This document shows positions 24,400 through 31,930 of a DNA stretch of 40,556 nt, piece after piece. The position numbers were made by a program, and so were the translations under genes. The notes below the pieces were generated by a model, which saw only the letters and a list, made by a program, of their open reading frames with translations, was not told the DNA's origin and did not search any database. This DNA comes from Solobacterium sp. (GTDB taxonomy: Bacteria > Bacillota_I > Bacilli_A > Erysipelotrichales > Erysipelotrichaceae), in NCBI GenBank assembly GCA_017459725.1, contig JAFUCL010000009.1, positions 1 through 40,556 on the forward strand, read 5' to 3'. Within the stretch, counting starts at the first letter, position 1. Each line of letters opens with the position of its first letter.

Positions 24400-25863
24400 A
24401 TGCAGAATACAGAATTTCTGAAAAAAGCTGAAGACAGCAAACCTATACTTTACACCGAAACCGTATGTATTCCCGGCCGTACAGAACCGATGAAGGATGG
24501 GGATGAAGCAGTCTTTGATTTCGGAAACCACTATGTCGGATATCCTGAAATCACTTTTGAAACAGTCGGTCATCATCCGGATGCGCCGCTGTACTTTGAA
24601 GTGCAGTTTGCGGAAATCGCCGAAGAACTGGATCAGGATACGGATTCCTATAACGGCTGGATATCAAGAAGCTGGATCCAGAAAGAAGCTGTTCACATGG
24701 ACGTGCTTCCCGGCACATACAGGTTTGAACGCAGATATGCATTCCGGTATGTGCGGATCAGAATCCTCAGTGTCTCCGGAAACTACTCGGTTGTTGTCAA
24801 AGAGCTGAAGGCAGACACCGTAACAAGTGCGGATGATGCGGCTTTGGTGAAGGTGCCGTTTACGGGCAAAGACAAACGACTGGATGAAGTATCCGTGCGG
24901 ACACTGCGCTCATGCATGCAGGATGTCTTTGAGGACGGACCCAAAAGAGACCGCCGGCTATGGCTCGGTGATCTGCGTCTGGAAGCCCTGGCAGACTATG
25001 AGACATACAGAAACTACGGTCTGGTGAAAAGATGTCTGTATCTGTTTGCGGGCAGCACGCTGGCAGATGGCAGGCTGGCCAACAACATGTTCATGGCACC
25101 TGAAGTGGAGTGCGATGATCAGACGATGTTTGACTATACACTGTTCTTCATCAATACGCTCTGGGACTACTGGTCACATTCACGTGACACGGCAACCCTC
25201 AGAGACCTGGAACCTGTATGCATGCGGCAGTATGAACTGCTGAAGGAATGCTTTGATGAAGATGATCTGCTGGATATGAATAAAGCCGGAAACGTATTCA
25301 TTGACTGGAATTTCCAGCTGGATAAACAGGCATCCGGACAGGCAGTATATATTTATGCACTGAAGGATCTTGTGAAGATCCGCAGCGAACTCGGCAAAGA
25401 CACCGATGAGCTGATCCGTGAAATTGAACGCAAAACTGAAGCCGCAAAGTCTCTCTATGATGCGGAGAAAGGTGTCTTCATCAGCGGTCCCGGAAAGCAG
25501 ATCTCGCTTGCTTCACAGGTCTGGATGGTGCTTGCCGGTGTAACCAATCAGGAAACCGGACAGGCAGTTATGGAGAATGCTCTGCAGCAGAACGCGGTAG
25601 GCATGAACAGTCCGTATGCATATCATCACTATATACAGGCACTGATTGAAACCGGGCAGAAAGACAAAGCATACCGGGAAATGCATGTGTACTGGGGCGG
25701 CATGATTGAAAGGGGAACAGATACCTTCTGGGAACTGTACAATCCGGCAGATCCGTCTTCCTCACCGTACGGCGGCATTGTCGTCCACAGTTTCTGTCAT
25801 GCATGGAGCTGCACCCCGGCATATTTCCTCCGGAAGTATTTCAGACCGCAGGAGAATCAGTAA
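24400..25863 (+). CDS. GH78-like (alpha-L-rhamnosidase-type) glycosidase
   Basis: A 487-residue cytosolic protein (no signal peptide). Residues about 1-150 look like the beta-sandwich found before the barrel in GH78 enzymes (FDFGNHYVGYPEITFE, YAFRYVRI). Residues about 165-480 are a six-hairpin (alpha/alpha)6 barrel with EDGPKRDRRLWLGDLRLEA, corresponding to the acid/general-acid region of GH78, and FWELYNP followed by HSFCHAWSCTPAYFL near the end. It is shorter than typical GH78 (700 or more). AGGAGG precedes the ATG. Being downstream of an importer suggests that an imported rhamnoside or similar glycoside is cleaved in the cell. A catalytic role is inferred, not proven. Confidence 0.75.
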   Translation: MQNTEFLKKAEDSKPILYTETVCIPGRTEPMKDGDEAVFDFGNHYVGYPEITFETVGHHPDAPLYFEVQFAEIAEELDQDTDSYNGWISRSWIQKEAVHMDVLPGTYRFERRYAFRYVRIRILSVSGNYSVVVKELKADTVTSADDAALVKVPFTGKDKRLDEVSVRTLRSCMQDVFEDGPKRDRRLWLGDLRLEALADYETYRNYGLVKRCLYLFAGSTLADGRLANNMFMAPEVECDDQTMFDYTLFFINTLWDYWSHSRDTATLRDLEPVCMRQYELLKECFDEDDLLDMNKAGNVFIDWNFQLDKQASGQAVYIYALKDLVKIRSELGKDTDELIREIERKTEAAKSLYDAEKGVFISGPGKQISLASQVWMVLAGVTNQETGQAVMENALQQNAVGMNSPYAYHHYIQALIETGQKDKAYREMHVYWGGMIERGTDTFWELYNPADPSSSPYGGIVVHSFCHAWSCTPAYFLRKYFRPQENQ

Positions 25864-25884
25864 AGGAGCCTTACGGCTCCTTTT
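25862..25884 (+). terminator. Bidirectional Rho-independent terminator
   Basis: A stem AAAGGAGCC/GGCTCCTTT with a TTAC loop, flanked by T-runs either way, between the convergent glycosidase and MATE genes. Confidence 0.85.
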
Positions 25885-25889
25885 AGCTG

Positions 25890-27248
25890 CTATGCATTTG
25901 CGTTCTGTTTTCTGCGTTTCCAGAAGAAGTATGAGACCATCATCACGAATGTCATCATCCAGCCGACCGGATAACCGAAACCGATCGCAGCCGGTGTATT
26001 GGAGATGAAGTGCGCCATGATGTACAGGTAGATCTGTCTGATGGCAACAAATCCCGTCAGCATAATTACCATCGGTCCCTTGGAATCGCCGCTTCCGCGC
26101 ATTGCCCCGGCCAGTACATGGTTGACGCAGTTGAACATCAGGAAGAATACGTTGGTGCGCAGGAAGGTGACACCGAACTGGATGACAGCTTCATCCTGGG
26201 TGAACAGGTGCAGGGCAGGAGCAGCGAACAGCCAGATCAGGCAGGCAACCACAAAGGTGATCACTTCCGTCAGGATAATCGTTGTCCTGGTTCCTTCATC
26301 GGCACGCTTCAGTTTGCCGGCACCGATATTCTGGCTGACAAAGGTTGTGGCAGCCATGGCCATGCTCTGCATCGGCAGCATAATAAACATATCGATCTTG
26401 TTGTAGCAGCTCCAGCCGGCCATGACACCGGAACCGAAGTAGTTGATATAGGACTGCACAAAGATATTGGAGAAGGCTGTGATGACCTGCTGTACGGCAG
26501 CCGGCAGACCGACCGCAAACACCCGCTTCAGGATATCGAAGTCAACCTTCATATCACTCCAGGTAAACCTGTATACGTCCTGGGTTCCGGTCAAAAGTAG
26601 CAGGATCAGCGCTGCCGAGATGAACTGGGCAATGATGGTGGCCAGGGCAACACCGGCAATACCCAGACGGAACACGATTACGAAGACAAGGTCGAGTATA
26701 ATGTTCAGCACACTTGTCAGGATCAGGAAATACAGAGGTCTTGTGGTATCACCGACCGAACGCAGGATACCGCTGCCGATGTTGTAGATCAACAGACCCG
26801 AGATACCGGCAAAGTAAATACGCAGGTAGGTGACCGCTTCCGGGAAGACATCTTCCGGTGTGGACATGAACCTTAGCATCGGCCGTACTCCGAGTACACT
26901 GATGATCGTGAAGATAACACAGAGAATGAAGGATGATGTCAGTACGGTTTCAATGGCATCATGCAGTTTCTTCATATTGCGGCTGCCGAAGAGATTGCCT
27001 ACCACAACACTGGCACCGATCGAGAATCCGTTGAAGAAGAATACGAAGAGATTCACGATCATGGTGGTGGAGCCGACAGCGGCCAGGGCCTGGGTGCCGA
27101 CAAAGTTGCCGACAACGATGGAGTCCACGGTGTTGTACAGCATCTGGAAAACATTGCCGAGCATCAGCGGCAGTGAGAAGAGCAGAACCTGTTTGGCTAT
27201 GTTTCCCTCGGTGAGATCACGGCTGGTTGTCTTTGCTTTAGTGCTCAT
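25890..27248 (-). CDS. MATE-family multidrug/cation exporter
   Basis: A 452-residue membrane protein with 12 predicted helices in two similar halves, typical of MATE exporters. Family marks: LPLMLGNVFQMLYNTVDSI at the first helix, VGSTTMIVN, GSGILRSVGDTTRP at the middle, and VSQNIGAGKLKRA plus GAMRGSGDSKGP in the second half. It exports drugs or metabolites using Na+ or H+. AGAGGTAAC lies upstream of the ATG. It is monocistronic and convergent with the glycosidase; the substrate is unknown. Confidence 0.93.
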   Translation of the reverse strand: MSTKAKTTSRDLTEGNIAKQVLLFSLPLMLGNVFQMLYNTVDSIVVGNFVGTQALAAVGSTTMIVNLFVFFFNGFSIGASVVVGNLFGSRNMKKLHDAIETVLTSSFILCVIFTIISVLGVRPMLRFMSTPEDVFPEAVTYLRIYFAGISGLLIYNIGSGILRSVGDTTRPLYFLILTSVLNIILDLVFVIVFRLGIAGVALATIIAQFISAALILLLLTGTQDVYRFTWSDMKVDFDILKRVFAVGLPAAVQQVITAFSNIFVQSYINYFGSGVMAGWSCYNKIDMFIMLPMQSMAMAATTFVSQNIGAGKLKRADEGTRTTIILTEVITFVVACLIWLFAAPALHLFTQDEAVIQFGVTFLRTNVFFLMFNCVNHVLAGAMRGSGDSKGPMVIMLTGFVAIRQIYLYIMAHFISNTPAAIGFGYPVGWMMTFVMMVSYFFWKRRKQNANA

Positions 27249-27437
27249 ATACGACTGTTACCTCTGTTTAAATGCTTACTGTATGTTACGGACGTGAGAA
27301 AGGTCCCGAAGACCGCAGTACATCATAGCAGGAGTGCGCAGAGAAAGAAAGCGATAAGAACGCTGAATTGTAACGGTTTCCGGTGTATTGCCGGCACCAT
27401 AGTCTATAATTATGAGCGGGAAGGAAATACAACAACT

Positions 27438-28403
27438 ATGAAAAAGTCCTATTTTATTATGCTTGCGGGAATACTGCTCTGCAGTGCCTGCGGTGCGAAA
27501 CAGGAAGCACCCGCTGCTGCTTCCATTGCGCCGGTGATCACGGCAGCCCCGCAGACCGCTGAACCTGCGGAACAGGAACGGAAACAGGCGGACTATTTCA
27601 GCCGGGGAACCGTTGAAATCTTTGCCGGTGATTATATTCTGGACGCACCTTCCGCGTGGCAGCTGAACAACGGCTTCATGTTTGCGGAGAATGATCCGGA
27701 AAACAATGCCTTTGCGGTTATGGACATGACCACCCATTCCGAGAGCGAACCGTTCACGGATGAAGAGCTTGTATCCCTGCGGCAGGAGTATATTGACAGT
27801 CTGATGGAGTCGGAACAGCTCGTTGATCCGACCCTTGAAAAACAGGATACCGTGACCATCAACGATGTCACCGTCAACAGAGCCTGGATCAAAGCAGGTC
27901 TTAAGAACGGGGAAGAGAGCATACCCGGCATTTACAATGTGGCATGGTTCCTGGATCCGGCAACGCATACACCGATCACGCTGTATATGTTTGTCTCCAA
28001 TGAAAGCACGTTCCTGTATGACAATGACTTTGAGGCGGTTCTGAATACGATCGGTCTCAAACGGAAAGAGGCGCTCTCGATTGAAGACTTCACCGAAGCA
28101 GTGCGCCAGCAGCTTCCCCGTGAAGAGGGCACCGAATACAACGTCTATGCCCGTGACAATGAAGTCATCATCAGAGTGCTCAAAAAGGGCATGGCCGCCC
28201 ATGCGCAGAAGGTCAGTGAAAACGGTGAGGATGAAGAATGGCGGGCAATGCGGGAGACCATGCGCGGATACAGCCAGACCTGCCGCAGCAGCCTGGACCA
28301 GTACAATTTCGCAGACTATGCATGCACGGTGTATGTAGTGAACGAAGAGAATACCGAGGAATACTTCCTGCGTTTCACGGACGGTGAAGAAGTGGAAGAT
28401 TAA
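27438..28403 (+). CDS. Lipoprotein, unknown function
   Basis: A 321-residue protein with a short lipoprotein signal; the lipobox CSAC predicts lipidation at Cys18. A low-complexity Ala/Pro/Glu linker (about 20-60) precedes a folded domain (TVEIFAGDYILDAPSAWQLN, to FLRFTDGEEVED). I do not recognise a family. The start at 27438 is chosen because the signal peptide begins there and GGGAAGGAAA lies upstream; a TATAAT is at 27405-27410. It is divergent from the MATE gene. Confidence 0.75.
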   Translation: MKKSYFIMLAGILLCSACGAKQEAPAAASIAPVITAAPQTAEPAEQERKQADYFSRGTVEIFAGDYILDAPSAWQLNNGFMFAENDPENNAFAVMDMTTHSESEPFTDEELVSLRQEYIDSLMESEQLVDPTLEKQDTVTINDVTVNRAWIKAGLKNGEESIPGIYNVAWFLDPATHTPITLYMFVSNESTFLYDNDFEAVLNTIGLKRKEALSIEDFTEAVRQQLPREEGTEYNVYARDNEVIIRVLKKGMAAHAQKVSENGEDEEWRAMRETMRGYSQTCRSSLDQYNFADYACTVYVVNEENTEEYFLRFTDGEEVED

Positions 28404-28420
28404 CAGAGTACACAGTGATT

Positions 28421-28448
28421 TTGGCAGAACAGTGATATGGTGTATGAT
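28421..28448 (+). promoter_or_regulatory. Candidate promoter of the esterase pair
   Basis: TTGGCA (28421-28426) and TATGAT (28443-28448) with 16-bp spacing. The -10 lies in the left arm of the terminator at 28437-28491, so a transcript starting here cannot form that terminator. Confidence 0.5.
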
Positions 28449-28491
28449 GATAGCAGAGAAATGCTTCACACACATCATTCACTGTTTTTTT
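28437..28491 (+). terminator. Terminator of the lipoprotein gene overlapping the next promoter
   Basis: ATGGTGTATGATG (28437-28449) pairs with CATCATTCACTGT (28473-28485), one T/T mismatch and two G-U pairs, followed by TTTTTT. It would stop read-through from the lipoprotein gene ahead of the esterase unit. Confidence 0.6.
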
Positions 28492-28511
28492 GCATTTGGG
28501 AGGAATAATCC

Positions 28512-29369
28512 ATGAGCTACATGCGTATGAACTTTACCTCACAGGCGCTTTCAGCCTGTGTGGATGTTTCCATTGTCATGCCTACCGGAAGGTTTTCGTA
28601 CTTTCCGCCCGATCAGCCCCGCCACCATATCATGCCGGGTAAGAAAATGAAGCCGCAGTATCAGGCCGGCATGAAGTTTCAGACTGTCTATGTCATTCAG
28701 GCAGGCATGGGGGATGACAGCTATCTGATGCGCACCACCAACCTTGAACGCTATGCCGAGGAGAACTGCGTCATGCTGGTCATTCCGTCCATTTCGAACA
28801 GCTTCGGTGTGGATACGGCATACGGGGTTGAGTATTCCGCGTTTATTACTGATGAGCTGCCGGTCATCATCCAGACGTTGTTTGCTTCATCCGGAAAACG
28901 GGAAGACAACTTCATCATGGGCTGTGCAGCAGGCGGCAATGCGGCTGTATACAATGCCGTGCGCCATCCCGAAAAGTATCTGGCCTGTGCGGATCTTTCA
29001 GGAGGCATCGGGGTCAGCTTTGATCTCGACAAGATGAAAGCCTCCAAGAAGATGACACACTTTGCGCTTGCCGTTTCAACCTTCCCCGAGGAACTGGACG
29101 GGACGACGTTTGATCTTGCGGACATGACCCGCAAGCATATCGCAGCAGGCACCGAGCTTCCGCAGATGTTCTTTATCAGAGGTTCGGAAGAGGGCAGAAT
29201 CGGTGAAGCGGTTGACAAAGATGCAGAGATTGCGGCGTCCCTGGGATATACGGTTTTCTATGACAATGTACAGGGCGGTATGCACAACGCAGCTTTCTGG
29301 GATGCCCAGTTTGAAAGACTGCTCGGAGAATTGCTGCCGTTAAAGAGAGAGCCGGTCATGCCGGAGTAA
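28512..29369 (+). CDS. Esterase D/EstA-type alpha/beta-hydrolase lacking the catalytic serine
   Basis: A 285-residue protein that follows the EstA/esterase-D pattern: strand and oxyanion region VYVIQAGMGDDSYLMRTTNLER, nucleophile elbow NFIMGCAAGGNAA, and the C-terminal GGMHNAAFW. In active relatives the elbow reads G-L-S-M-G-G; here it is G-C-A-A-G-G, so Ala139 replaces the nucleophile. His258 is kept, but the acid (GEQD in relatives) is altered to GSEEG. So it is probably not an ester hydrolase by the usual mechanism. Possible roles are binding, regulation, or partner of the esterase 10 bp downstream. GGGAGGAAT precedes the ATG. Confidence 0.8.
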   Translation: MSYMRMNFTSQALSACVDVSIVMPTGRFSYFPPDQPRHHIMPGKKMKPQYQAGMKFQTVYVIQAGMGDDSYLMRTTNLERYAEENCVMLVIPSISNSFGVDTAYGVEYSAFITDELPVIIQTLFASSGKREDNFIMGCAAGGNAAVYNAVRHPEKYLACADLSGGIGVSFDLDKMKASKKMTHFALAVSTFPEELDGTTFDLADMTRKHIAAGTELPQMFFIRGSEEGRIGEAVDKDAEIAASLGYTVFYDNVQGGMHNAAFWDAQFERLLGELLPLKREPVMPE

Positions 29370-29379
29370 GGAGAAACCT

Positions 29380-30930
29380 ATGACAGTATATGGAAAGACA
29401 GGCTGTGCGCTGCGGTTTGCGGAAACCGAATCCGGAAAAGTGCGCGGTACGGCTGCCGACAATCCCCGCTTTACCGTATTCAAGGGCATACCGTATGCAG
29501 CCCCTCCGGTAGGAGATCTGCGCTGGCGGGCTCCTCAGCCGGCCAAACCATGGGATGGTGTGCGTGACTGCGTGGAATTCGGGAATATACCGGTGCAGTT
29601 CGGTTTCCCGATGAAGGAAGATGAAAAACAGGCAGCCGGCGAAATGAGCGAAGACTGTCTGTATCTGAATGTATGGACACCTGCAGAACATGCCGGAGAT
29701 GATCTTCCGGTGATCTTCTGGACATACGGCGGTGCGTTTGTCGGCGGATATTCCAACCGGCCTGCCTACAACGGTGAAGCCTTCTGCCGCCGGGGTGTAG
29801 TCTTTGTGTCCTACAATTACCGGGCAGGTGCGCTCGGTCTTATGGCCCATCCGGAACTGACGGCGGAGACACAGGCGGAATTCGGTGAACATTCCGGCAG
29901 CGGCAACTATTATTTCATGGACCAGATTGCGGCTCTGAAGTGGGTGCGCAGAAACATCCGTGCTTTCGGCGGAGATCCTGACAGAATCACCGTGATGGGA
30001 CATTCATCCGGTGCCGTCGGTACTGCGGCTCTTTGTGCAACCCCGCTGACCAAAGGGGATATTGCCGGCGCTTCCATTCTGAGCGGTGTGCTGGCCAGGG
30101 ACTTTGACGGTCCGGGTGAAATGTTCATACCGCTTGCGGAAGCAGAGAAAAGAGGTCTCGAGTATATGGAAGTGCTCGGGGTGTCTTCTTTGAAAGAGAT
30201 GCGTGAACTGCCGGTATCCGCTCTGCAGGAAGCCTTCCGGAAAACCCCGAGAGGGATGTTCCAGTTCTGCGGAACCATTGACGGCAGAGTCTTCCCCGAC
30301 AACATCACGCATATGTACCACCGCGGTGAAAACCACGATATTCCGTATATGTTCGGTTCAGCCATGGATGAGGAAACCCATCTCTCTGCCCACGGCGGCA
30401 AGTCCTTCATGCTGACAAGAGAGAAGCTGCCGGCCTATGCGAAGAACTTCGGTGACAAGGCAGATGATTTCCTCGCCTTTGCGGAAACACTTACGGATGA
30501 AGAACTGGCGCAGGGTATTCTGTACGGCACATCCATGCGTTCAAGACAGCAGGCCGTCAACCAGCTCAGGCTGGGCCGTAAACCGGCATACCTGCATGTA
30601 TTTGCAAGACGTCTGCCCGGTGACAATGCGGGAGCCTGCCACGGTGCGGATCTGCCGTATATCTTCGGCACCCTGCAGAATGACTGGCGGCCGTACGGCG
30701 GTGCGGATTACGAACTGAGCAGGATCCTGACGGATTACTGGGCGAACTTTGCAAAGACCGGTGATCCCAACGGTGAAGGTCTGCCGCGCTGGACACCGTT
30801 TACGGAAGACAGTGATCTCAGTCTGATCATTGATACGGTTCCGTACATGGCAAGAAAAGAGCTGACAAAGCTGCAGTTATACAAGATCGATTATCTGACT
30901 TCCACGGATGAGGTGGATTCCTTCATCTGA
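29380..30930 (+). CDS. Type-B carboxylesterase
   Basis: A 516-residue cytosolic alpha/beta-hydrolase (no signal peptide) of the carboxylesterase/cholinesterase family. Family marks are GIPYAAPPVGDLRW near residue 40, EDCLYLNVWTP, TYGGAFVGG (oxyanion hole), the elbow GHSSGAVG with nucleophile Ser209, and His421 in GACHGADLPYIFG. The Glu usual in GESAG is His208 here. It hydrolyses short esters, perhaps of plant or host compounds. GTAAGGAGAAA precedes the ATG, 10 bp after the pseudo-esterase gene, so the two are co-transcribed. Confidence 0.93.
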   Translation: MTVYGKTGCALRFAETESGKVRGTAADNPRFTVFKGIPYAAPPVGDLRWRAPQPAKPWDGVRDCVEFGNIPVQFGFPMKEDEKQAAGEMSEDCLYLNVWTPAEHAGDDLPVIFWTYGGAFVGGYSNRPAYNGEAFCRRGVVFVSYNYRAGALGLMAHPELTAETQAEFGEHSGSGNYYFMDQIAALKWVRRNIRAFGGDPDRITVMGHSSGAVGTAALCATPLTKGDIAGASILSGVLARDFDGPGEMFIPLAEAEKRGLEYMEVLGVSSLKEMRELPVSALQEAFRKTPRGMFQFCGTIDGRVFPDNITHMYHRGENHDIPYMFGSAMDEETHLSAHGGKSFMLTREKLPAYAKNFGDKADDFLAFAETLTDEELAQGILYGTSMRSRQQAVNQLRLGRKPAYLHVFARRLPGDNAGACHGADLPYIFGTLQNDWRPYGGADYELSRILTDYWANFAKTGDPNGEGLPRWTPFTEDSDLSLIIDTVPYMARKELTKLQLYKIDYLTSTDEVDSFI

Positions 30931-30993
30931 CCGGAAGTGCGTGCATAACATAGAAGACAGTGTTAGAGTACAGTTACGGAAAGCAGGTGGCAT

Positions 30994-31611
30994 ATGCTCG
31001 AACGGAAAGGTTTTGACAAGTGGGCAGACAGGTATGACAGGGATGTCGGTCTGAGTGATATCAGAAACAGCTATCCGTTTGCGGGTTATGGTAAAGTGCT
31101 TGATGCGGTGGAGAAACTGGTGGAAGAGAAAGGCTGCCGGGATGTGCTGGATCTCGGGTTCGGAACCGGGGAACTGACTGCCCGGCTGTATGACAAGGGC
31201 TGTACGGTTGCCGGCCAGGACTTCTCACCGGAAATGGTAAAGACAGCACAGGCAAAGATGCCGGATGCACTGCTTGTGTGCGGTGATATTGCCAAAGGTC
31301 TGGCCTCATCCCTGCAGCAGAAAACATATGATGCCGTGATCATGACATACTTTATCCATCATCTCAGTGATGTGCGCAAGCATGAACTGCTGAAAGATCT
31401 GCAGGGTCGTCTGAATGAGGGCGGTATGATCATCATCGGTGATGTTGCGTTTGAAACAAGACAGGATCTTGAGGACTGCCGCACATTTGAGGGCGGGGCC
31501 TGGGATGATGAAGAAGTATATATCGCTGCGGATGAGCTGAAGCAGGTCTTCCCGGATCTTGTCTTTACGAAGATGTCCTACTGCGCAGGTCTTATTACAA
31601 TCGGAAAATAA
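30994..31611 (+). CDS. Class I SAM-dependent methyltransferase
   Basis: A 205-residue cytosolic protein with a Rossmann-type methyltransferase fold: motif I VLDLGFGTGELT near residues 50-61, motif II DFSPEMV, motif III CGDI, and YFIHHLSD. The overall pattern resembles the YrrT-like class, with the opening FDKWADRYD typical of that group. The methyl acceptor is unknown. AGGTGGCAT precedes the ATG. It lies 63 bp after the carboxylesterase and may share its transcript. Confidence 0.85.
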   Translation: MLERKGFDKWADRYDRDVGLSDIRNSYPFAGYGKVLDAVEKLVEEKGCRDVLDLGFGTGELTARLYDKGCTVAGQDFSPEMVKTAQAKMPDALLVCGDIAKGLASSLQQKTYDAVIMTYFIHHLSDVRKHELLKDLQGRLNEGGMIIIGDVAFETRQDLEDCRTFEGGAWDDEEVYIAADELKQVFPDLVFTKMSYCAGLITIGK

Positions 31612-31614
31612 AAG

Positions 31615-31650
31615 AATAACGTACAGAGTGATATCTGTACGTTATTTCGC
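31615..31650 (+). terminator. Bidirectional terminator between methyltransferase and rubredoxin genes
   Basis: A perfect 13-bp stem AATAACGTACAGA/TCTGTACGTTATT (31615-31627 with 31634-31646) with short T-rich ends either way. Confidence 0.75.
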
Positions 31651-31656
31651 TAATGA

Positions 31657-31818
31657 TTATTCGTCTTTATGGAAGTCTTCTTTGCCGACCTGGCAGACAG
31701 GGCATGTCCAGTCTGCAGGAAGATCTTCAAATGGTGTTCCCGGTTCAATGTTGTTGTCGGGATCGCCGAGTTCGGGATCGTATACGTAACCGCATACGCC
31801 GCATACATACTTGTCCAT
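31657..31818 (-). CDS. Rubredoxin
   Basis: A 53-residue electron carrier binding one Fe by four cysteines: C6-x2-C9 in [13 protein letters not shown], and C39-x2-C42 in WTCPVC. The insert [17 protein letters not shown] is the canonical rubredoxin loop. It passes electrons in anaerobic redox or oxygen/peroxide detoxification. AAAGGAGA stands just before the ATG. It has its own promoter, and its leader contains a short TCTCTC/GAGAGA hairpin. The stop lies just past the terminator hairpin shared with the methyltransferase gene. Confidence 0.96.
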   Translation of the reverse strand: MDKYVCGVCGYVYDPELGDPDNNIEPGTPFEDLPADWTCPVCQVGKEDFHKDE

Positions 31819-31859
31819 ATATATTCTCCTTTCCGTCTCTTTCGAGAGATGTTTTTTTC

Positions 31860-31889
31860 ATTATAACGAACAGAGCACCGTGCAGGCAA
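31860..31889 (-). promoter_or_regulatory. Promoter of rubredoxin
   Basis: On the minus strand TTGCCT (31884-31889), an 18-bp spacer and a perfect TATAAT (31860-31865). On the plus strand a TATAAT at 31904-31909 serves the TIR gene, so the two promoters are closely divergent. Confidence 0.6.
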
Positions 31890-31930
31890 TGCGTTTATAC
31901 AGGTATAATAAGTACATTGAGGTGGACCCT

